Source: Sphingomonadales bacterium UBA656
GTDB lineage: Bacteria > Pseudomonadota > Alphaproteobacteria > Sphingomonadales > Sphingomonadaceae
Length of the DNA stretch: 36,748 nt
Assembly (NCBI GenBank): GCA_002299895.1
Contig: DBOC01000005.1
Location: 1 to 36,748, forward strand
Direction: 5' to 3'
The translations under genes and the position numbers were made by a program. The notes below the pieces were generated by a model. It was not told the DNA's origin, searched no databases, and was given only the letters and a program-made list of their open reading frames with translations. Below are positions 32,426 through 36,748 of the stretch, one piece after another. Every line of letters begins with the position of its first letter. Within the stretch, counting starts at the first letter, position 1.

Positions 32426-33892
32426 TTACCGGCTTCTGCCGTCGGTAACAATTGGCTCTATTTCTGCCTTTTGCGCTGCGGTGTCAACGGTACGGGTCGA
32501 TTTGGTGACGGAATCACGTTGCGACGACCAGTCAATCCAAGCACCATCGACCTTTTGATAGTCGGCGACGGGGTCGTATAATGTACCGCCCTCAAGGCCC
32601 AAGTCGCGTGCTTCGGCTTTGCCCATTGCGGCTAACAAAGTGAAACCGGCAACATAAGCGTTGCGGCGTGCGGCAACGAGCTGCACCTTGCTGTTCAGCA
32701 ATTCTTGCTCCGCGTTCAATATGTCCAATATGGTCCGGTTACCAACGCCATTTTCGGCGCGGGTGCCTTCAAGCGAGAGTGCGTTTGCTGACACCGCGCG
32801 TTCGGATGCGGCGATGACATCCAGTGCTGCCCGCCAGCTCGCGTAAGAGGCGCGGGTCTGCGCAATCACCTCACGCTCGGCGGCGATTTCTAGTTCCTGG
32901 GCTTGGCCGAGCCGCGCTTGCGCCTGTCGGATTTGCGCGGCAGGCTGCCCACCTTGATATATGGGTAAAGTCGCGCGAACGCCCGCTTGCGCATTCAATG
33001 CGCTGTTGTCCGCCACGAAGCCAGGAATATTCGAAGAGATCGAATTCAAAGCATTGGAGTAAGATGACGACGTAAAGACGCTGATCGTTGGCAGACGCGA
33101 TGCATTTGCCGCGCGGCGATCAAAACGAGCGGCTTCACGTGCTTCGCGTGCCGCTATCAAATCGGGGTTGCTGTCCAAGGCCACGGTCACGGCTCTGTCG
33201 GGCGTTAATGGCAAGTTGGGCAAGGGCGGCGGCGCTTCCAACTGTCCGGGTTCCCGCCCGACCAATTGGATATAGACCTCTTTCGAACGGATGAGGTTGG
33301 CGCGTGCCGTTTCCAAGTTGCTCGTTGCGAGCGCAAGCCGCGCTTCGGATTGCGCGACATCGGTGCGGGTCAAATCGCCGATTTCGAAACGATCACGCGT
33401 TGCATCCAGATTGACCGTCAAGACACCCACCTGCGCGCGGTTGAGATCCACGATCGCTTCATCGCGAATAACATCCATATAGGCACCGACCACCGCCGAG
33501 AAGACGGCGCTTTCGGTACCGCGTAAATTGGCAAATCCTGCCTCCACTCGATTTTCCGCTGCGCGCACGGCATTTTTAATACCGCCGCCCGCGTATAAGG
33601 GCGCTGAAATCGTGCCGTTGACATTGATGCCGCGGGCTTGAACCACCGATCCGCCGCTGTCTTGCACGATATTTTCGACATAGGTTGGCTGCACCGTGAT
33701 GTCGGGGCGACCATTGGCCTTTGCCAATGGAACGCCTTCATTGGTTGCGCGCTGTCCCTGACGTGCTGCGGTTAGGTTGGGGTTGGTTTCATAAGCCGAC
33801 ACCAAAGCGTCACGCAGCGTGTCCGCGTTGGCAGGCGCCGCCAATCCGGTTGAGCTCAGCAAAGCGGCTATGAGAAGACGGCGGGCGCTCAA
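32426..33892 (-). CDS. tolC: TolC family outer membrane channel protein
   Basis: A 488-residue outer-membrane factor for type I secretion and tripartite efflux. A signal peptide (about 1-23, ending PANA) is followed by two OEP repeats with long coiled helices; typical sequences are ETNPNLTAARQGQRATNEGV and the central ERLL-like heptads (RAVSANALSLEGTRAENGVG). No ATG is available near the signal peptide. The start is TTG at 33892, whose TTGA overlaps the stop of the PIMT-like gene. No membrane-fusion protein or inner-membrane pump for it is nearby. Confidence 0.93.
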   Translation of the reverse strand: MSARRLLIAALLSSTGLAAPANADTLRDALVSAYETNPNLTAARQGQRATNEGVPLAKANGRPDITVQPTYVENIVQDSGGSVVQARGINVNGTISAPLYAGGGIKNAVRAAENRVEAGFANLRGTESAVFSAVVGAYMDVIRDEAIVDLNRAQVGVLTVNLDATRDRFEIGDLTRTDVAQSEARLALATSNLETARANLIRSKEVYIQLVGREPGQLEAPPPLPNLPLTPDRAVTVALDSNPDLIAAREAREAARFDRRAANASRLPTISVFTSSSYSNALNSISSNIPGFVADNSALNAQAGVRATLPIYQGGQPAAQIRQAQARLGQAQELEIAAEREVIAQTRASYASWRAALDVIAASERAVSANALSLEGTRAENGVGNRTILDILNAEQELLNSKVQLVAARRNAYVAGFTLLAAMGKAEARDLGLEGGTLYDPVADYQKVDGAWIDWSSQRDSVTKSTRTVDTAAQKAEIEPIVTDGRSR

Positions 33893-34473
33893 AATACGAA
33901 CTCCGGTTTGCGGGCAAAAGCCTGCAGCGGGGCAATTTCGCTATCCTCAAATGATTTCAACGCAATCTTCCCCTTGTGAACATAGCCCTTGGCTAGGCGC
34001 GTGACCGCACCTTCGATGATACCGGTCACCAATCGCGCTCCGTCGGCGGCGAGATTAACCAACGCAGAGGGTAATTCTTCTGCCGCGCCGTCAATGATGA
34101 TCAACGCAAAGGGCGCCGCCGATTGTGCCGACGAAACATTGTCCGCCGATGCACAAACGAGTGCGTTGACCCGTGTGCGCAAGATCGCGGCGACATAACC
34201 ATCCTCTTTTCCAACCAGCAAAACATGATCATCTGCGCGCACATCGGCCGCCTGTAGTAGCAACGCAGTTGATACAGCCGGGTTGAGGACAGAACCATCG
34301 TCGAGCGCAATAGAGCGATCCATATAGGCCGTGGATCGGTGGGTGATGGGCACAAAATCTTCACGCGGGATGTTGCCCATCGCGGTCAGCACCCATGCGT
34401 CGGTTACGCCACTGGTACGCAGCTGACTGTCCACCATAGACCGCCGCATTTCTTCAAAACTCACTGATTCCAT
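33889..34473 (-). CDS. degenerate protein-L-isoaspartate O-methyltransferase homologue
   Basis: A protein of 194 residues that keeps the N-terminal PIMT pattern (MRRSMVDSQLRTSGVTD, IPREDFVP) and the later IIIDGAAEELP segment. The SAM-binding loop, normally of the type GTGSGY, reads LLVGKEDGYVAA here, without the glycine pattern. It is also shorter than active PIMT (about 205-220). It is therefore probably not an active repair enzyme. The frame is open to a GTG at 34509, but ATG 34473 with GGAAA upstream fits the family start. It leads the cluster with tolC, overlapping it by four bases, and has a perfect inverted repeat 38 bases upstream. Confidence 0.8.
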   Translation of the reverse strand: MESVSFEEMRRSMVDSQLRTSGVTDAWVLTAMGNIPREDFVPITHRSTAYMDRSIALDDGSVLNPAVSTALLLQAADVRADDHVLLVGKEDGYVAAILRTRVNALVCASADNVSSAQSAAPFALIIIDGAAEELPSALVNLAADGARLVTGIIEGAVTRLAKGYVHKGKIALKSFEDSEIAPLQAFARKPEFVF

Positions 34474-34510
34474 CGGAATATTTCCATCAACTTGCTGGCC
34501 ATGTGGCACA

Positions 34511-34534
34511 GCTGTATTGTAAACACAATACAGC
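34511..34534. promoter_or_regulatory. perfect inverted repeat (candidate operator) upstream of the pcm-like/tolC/popZ cluster
   Basis: GCTGTATTGT (34511-34520) and ACAATACAGC (34525-34534) form a perfect 10-bp inverted repeat with a four-base centre. On the minus strand it contains TACAAT (34521-34516), a possible -10 box; the -35 region is weak. Length and symmetry fit a dimeric repressor site of the TetR or MarR kind, though a transcribed hairpin is also possible. No regulator gene is nearby. Confidence 0.5.
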
Positions 34535-34746
34535 CTTTGAGTCGGGTTCTAGCCAGCCTTGCCCCTTACGCCAAGCGGGATTCAGACAAACCGCCTATTT
34601 CGGGACGCAAATAGCAACTTTTCCCGCTGCTTGTGGCTGCCGGGGCACAAGGCGTCAGATTGCCAGTTGCATTGAATTGGCCAAGCCGCTAAACGCCCGC
34701 CTTCACCACATAATGGCGTTGCTTTTCAGGCAAGTTATTGTTCAGG
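34535..34746. other. intergenic region between the tolC cluster and tRNA-Cys
   Basis: About 210 bases in which I see no gene, repeat or strong hairpin. It should hold the tRNA-Cys promoter, but no clear -35/-10 pair was found. Plus-strand frames here have no ribosome site and no recognisable protein. Confidence 0.4.
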
Positions 34747-34820
34747 GGCCCGATGGCGGAGTGGTGACGCAGAGGACTGCAAATCCTTGCACGCCGGTTC
34801 GATTCCGGCTCGGGCCTCCA
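34747..34820 (+). tRNA. tRNA-Cys (GCA)
   Basis: A 74-base cloverleaf with encoded CCA. The acceptor stem is GGCCCGA (34747-34753) paired with TCGGGCC (34810-34816), then discriminator T, the base expected for tRNA-Cys, then CCA. The anticodon loop is CTGCAAA, anticodon GCA. The T arm is GCCGG-TTCGATT-CCGGC. No variable arm. A recombinase gene begins its module on its 3' side. Confidence 0.97.
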
Positions 34821-34857
34821 TACACCTCACAGATAAAACCCCAACGACATCTTCAGT

Positions 34858-34890
34858 CCAGAAATGGCGCCTTTCTGGGGCCCTCGGGCC
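34858..34890 (+). other. two adjacent inverted repeats downstream of tRNA-Cys
   Basis: CCAGAAA (34858-34864) pairs with TTTCTGG (34872-34878) around a seven-base loop, and GGCCC (34879-34883) with GGGCC (34886-34890) directly follows. Together they may help end the tRNA transcript, but there is no T-run. The second contains CTCGGGCCT, a copy of the tRNA 3' end. Confidence 0.35.
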
Positions 34891-34909
34891 TTAATGCTGA
34901 TGCTCCAAA

Positions 34910-34923
34910 GTCTCTGCAGAGAC
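34910..34923. repeat. 14-bp perfect palindrome
   Basis: GTCTCTGCAGAGAC is its own reverse complement. It lies just beyond the recombinase terminator, and AGTCTCT recurs at 34958-34964 on the other side of that terminator. Such symmetric short sites near a serine recombinase could be crossover or binding sites, but this is speculative. Confidence 0.4.
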
Positions 34924-34924
34924 C

Positions 34925-34957
34925 AAAAGAGGGCCAAATCGCCTTGATTTGACCCTC
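34925..34957 (-). terminator. intrinsic terminator of the recombinase gene
   Basis: On the minus strand GAGGGTCAAATC and GATTTGGCCCTC form a 12-pair stem (one U-G pair) with an AAGGC loop, followed at once by TTTT. It lies about 48 bases after the recombinase stop. It is the strongest factor-independent terminator seen in the window. Confidence 0.75.
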
Positions 34958-35004
34958 AGTCTCTACGCGCGATAGCCCGTGACACTTATAATAGTAGGCG
35001 TATT

Positions 35005-36633
35005 CTAGGCGGCATGCTTCATGCCTAAGAACTTCCTCTGACCTTCCCAGTCCAGAGGCATATCCCGAGACAGCAGTTTCTCCGGGTCAAGCCCTACAGG
35101 TGCTTTTCCAGTAAGCAGCGCTTTCTGGATATCTGGTGCCAATAATCCTATCGCAATGCGCTCGCGTGTCCATTCGTTGATGGGCGTGGACATGTGCTCG
35201 TGCATTTCGGGTTGAAGTGGTGAGGCGTTCAACTCCGTCAGTTTGCGATGCGAGGTTCGTACCAGTTCAGCTAATACTCTTCTTTGCTCTGGCGCATCCA
35301 AGACGCAGTCGATGGACCGCACCGACTTGCCGCGTCGTAACGGCCGCGCATCAAGAGACAATACGAGATCGTCACTGTCTATTTTCGCAGCCGGATCGAT
35401 CTGCTGTGCTTTGGCAAGCAGCGTATCTTCGCAGGCATTAGTGCCAATCAACTCTGCAACTCGCAATGTCACGGTCAGTTTGTTGGAAGAGAACATTACC
35501 CTCTCAATGGCCTCGAAGATCTCGAAGTCAGGACCGTCGGGTTTAAGACTGCTAAGCCTATCCTGCAAAAATCGTTCGGTACGTTCTGCCGACAGCCTGT
35601 CGCCAATGGGAGTTGTACCTCCGGCTTTGAGCCTACCGAGCGGCAGCAATGTGTCGCTCACATAATAACGATATATCTTCTTACCCCGCCCATATCCAAA
35701 ATTGGGTCGCATCGGTTTCCCTTGGGCGTCAAAGATTTTTTTGTGAAGCGGACAGGCTGCAGAGCGCGTTTGCCTATTCACAAATTTGTGGTGGTTCGCA
35801 GCAAGTCGTTCTTGCACTTGCTGGAACAGATCAGCCTCAATGATGGCATCATGCTCGCCGGGATAAGACTTATCCTTGTGGGTTATTTGGCCCAAGTAGA
35901 TACGATTGCGCAGCAGATAAGAGAGCCCGCTTGGGTCATAAAGATACCCACCTCGTTCCTTCCCGCTTCGCGCTGTCCATCGTTTGGATCGGATGTTGTT
36001 TTGGGCAAGATCTTTGGCGAGAGAGATGAGGGAGTTTAGCTCAAGATAGCGTTTGAAAATGTAGCGGACCTGTTCCGCCTCTACCGGGTTTACATTCAGC
36101 TTACGGTCTCCGAGGTCATAGCCTTTAGGGATGCTCCCGCCCATCCAGATACCCCGTGCCATGGATGCCGCGACTTTGTCCCGTATCCTCTCGCCTGTGA
36201 CCTCGCGTTCGAACTGTGCAAAGGACAAAAGGACATTGAGCGTAAGCCTGCCCATACTGTTCGTTGTGTTGAACGCTTGGGTTACGCTCACAAACGAAGC
36301 TTCATTGTTATCGAACGTTTCAACAATGCGTGCAAAGTCTGTAAGGCTTCGGGTCAACCGATCGACCTTATAAACCACTACTATATCGACCTGGCCTTTT
36401 GATATCTCATCAAGAAGCCTTTTAAGGGCGGGCCGCTCCATATTGCCACCCGACCATCCGCCATCGTCATAAAGCTGCGGCAGGCATTCCCAGCCTTCAC
36501 CAGCTTGGCTTTGGATATACGCCTCGCAGGCGGCACGCTGTGCGTCGAGACTGTTGAAGTTCTGCTCAAGGCCTTCATCGGTTGATTTGCGGGTGTAGAT
36601 AGCACAGCGGAACTTTGTCTTTGCCTCGGTCAT
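35005..36633 (-). CDS. large serine recombinase (resolvase/invertase family)
   Basis: A site-specific recombinase of 542 residues. The resolvase domain has the catalytic Ser17 in AIYTRKSTDEG, followed by QRAACEAYI and the arginine motif VVYKVDRLTRS. The long catalytic-domain helix is in LLSFAQFEREVTGERIRDK. A recombinase domain follows (GYDLGDRKLNVNPVEAEQVRYIF and LLRNRIYLGQI). The C-terminal third is less conserved and may bind DNA. It starts at ATG 36633, overlapping the DUF2924 stop (ATGA); the open frame to 36678 is part of that gene. Such recombinase/DUF2924 pairs are widespread in alphaproteobacteria, usually in integrated elements. It points towards tRNA-Cys and has its own terminator. 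Confidence 0.92.
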   Translation of the reverse strand: MTEAKTKFRCAIYTRKSTDEGLEQNFNSLDAQRAACEAYIQSQAGEGWECLPQLYDDGGWSGGNMERPALKRLLDEISKGQVDIVVVYKVDRLTRSLTDFARIVETFDNNEASFVSVTQAFNTTNSMGRLTLNVLLSFAQFEREVTGERIRDKVAASMARGIWMGGSIPKGYDLGDRKLNVNPVEAEQVRYIFKRYLELNSLISLAKDLAQNNIRSKRWTARSGKERGGYLYDPSGLSYLLRNRIYLGQITHKDKSYPGEHDAIIEADLFQQVQERLAANHHKFVNRQTRSAACPLHKKIFDAQGKPMRPNFGYGRGKKIYRYYVSDTLLPLGRLKAGGTTPIGDRLSAERTERFLQDRLSSLKPDGPDFEIFEAIERVMFSSNKLTVTLRVAELIGTNACEDTLLAKAQQIDPAAKIDSDDLVLSLDARPLRRGKSVRSIDCVLDAPEQRRVLAELVRTSHRKLTELNASPLQPEMHEHMSTPINEWTRERIAIGLLAPDIQKALLTGKAPVGLDPEKLLSRDMPLDWEGQRKFLGMKHAA

Positions 36634-36748
36634 CTTACGTTGACACCCCGCAGGCCAAAGAAGCGCGGCCCGTTCCACCTGCGCCCAGTTATGTGTCGCG
36701 CAACTTCTGAGAGGCTTCCAAAGGTCTGCCCCTCAAAGACCACGCCGC
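36630..36748 (-). CDS. DUF2924 family protein, C-terminal part (runs off the right edge)
   Basis: Only the last 38 residues are in the window, ending at a TGA that overlaps the recombinase ATG. The sequence FEGQTFGSLSEVARHITG followed by RWNGPRFFGLRG is the typical C-terminal signature of DUF2924 proteins, which sit directly upstream of this recombinase type in many alphaproteobacterial elements. Function is not established; a DNA-binding or accessory role in recombination is inferred from the constant pairing. It is too short for normal gene calling here, but the match and overlap make it secure. Confidence 0.85.
   Translation of the reverse strand, partial: GVVFEGQTFGSLSEVARHITGRRWNGPRFFGLRGVNVR

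Noticed and set aside
34503..34952. 149-codon plus-strand frame across tRNA-Cys
   Set aside because: It reads through the tRNA and the terminator; not protein-like.
1..36748. CRISPR array, phage-defence locus, insertion sequence or biosynthetic cluster
   Set aside because: No regularly spaced repeats, transposase, Cas, restriction, toxin-antitoxin or megasynthase sequence was found; apart from the recombinase end the content is core genome.

Overview
This window looks like chromosome from an alphaproteobacterium of the order Sphingomonadales. The evidence is the gene content and order: a ctaC-ctaD-ctaB-small protein-ctaG-ctaE-DUF983-surf1 cytochrome oxidase operon, a pcm-like/tolC/popZ cluster, a pyrE-pdxJ-acpS-lepB cluster, IF-3 of alphaproteobacterial type, a DUF2924/serine-recombinase pair, and moderately GC-rich DNA. 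The genus (something like Sphingorhabdus or Sphingopyxis) is a guess from general impression, not a measurement.

Layout. (1) Positions 173-5214, minus strand: a GMC oxidoreductase, threonine synthase (thrC), an rRNA-type methyltransferase, dihydroneopterin aldolase (folB) and a pteridine-reductase-like SDR. (2) 5283-7016, minus: a tightly overlapping trio of a sterol-desaturase-type hydroxylase, a one-TM protein and a TIGR01244-type sulfur transferase. (3) 7123-10779, minus: RecQ helicase and an ATM1-type ABC exporter. (4) 10821-14887, minus: pyrE-pdxJ-acpS-lepB-AI-2E-type transporter, with almost every junction overlapping, then a small membrane protein. (5) 15116-22200, plus: the aa3 cytochrome c oxidase operon, including a 51-codon single-TM gene and a TauE/SafE permease coupled to surf1. 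(6) 22208-34473, minus: infC, a ScsB/DsbD-like protein, a MATE exporter, valS, an amino-acid permease, an exported amidohydrolase, popZ, tolC and a degenerate PIMT homologue. (7) 34747-36748: tRNA-Cys, followed by a serine recombinase with its own intrinsic terminator and the 3' end of a DUF2924 gene that runs off the right edge. This is probably one end of a mobile island.

Most of the window is housekeeping: respiration, pyrimidine, B6, folate and threonine synthesis, translation, protein export and efflux. I found no phage-defence locus, CRISPR array, biosynthetic cluster or clearly unknown multi-gene system. The points most worth a second look are as follows. infC very probably starts at ATC, nine codons upstream of its first ATG, with an ideal Shine-Dalgarno. 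A perfect 10-bp inverted repeat sits over the likely promoter of the pcm-like/tolC/popZ cluster. The PIMT homologue has lost its SAM-binding loop. The GMC oxidoreductase Shine-Dalgarno lies inside a hairpin. The desaturase/TM protein/sulfur transferase trio is translationally coupled. The recombinase/DUF2924 module abuts tRNA-Cys. Eleven NTGA four-base stop/start overlaps occur, two of them using TTG starts.
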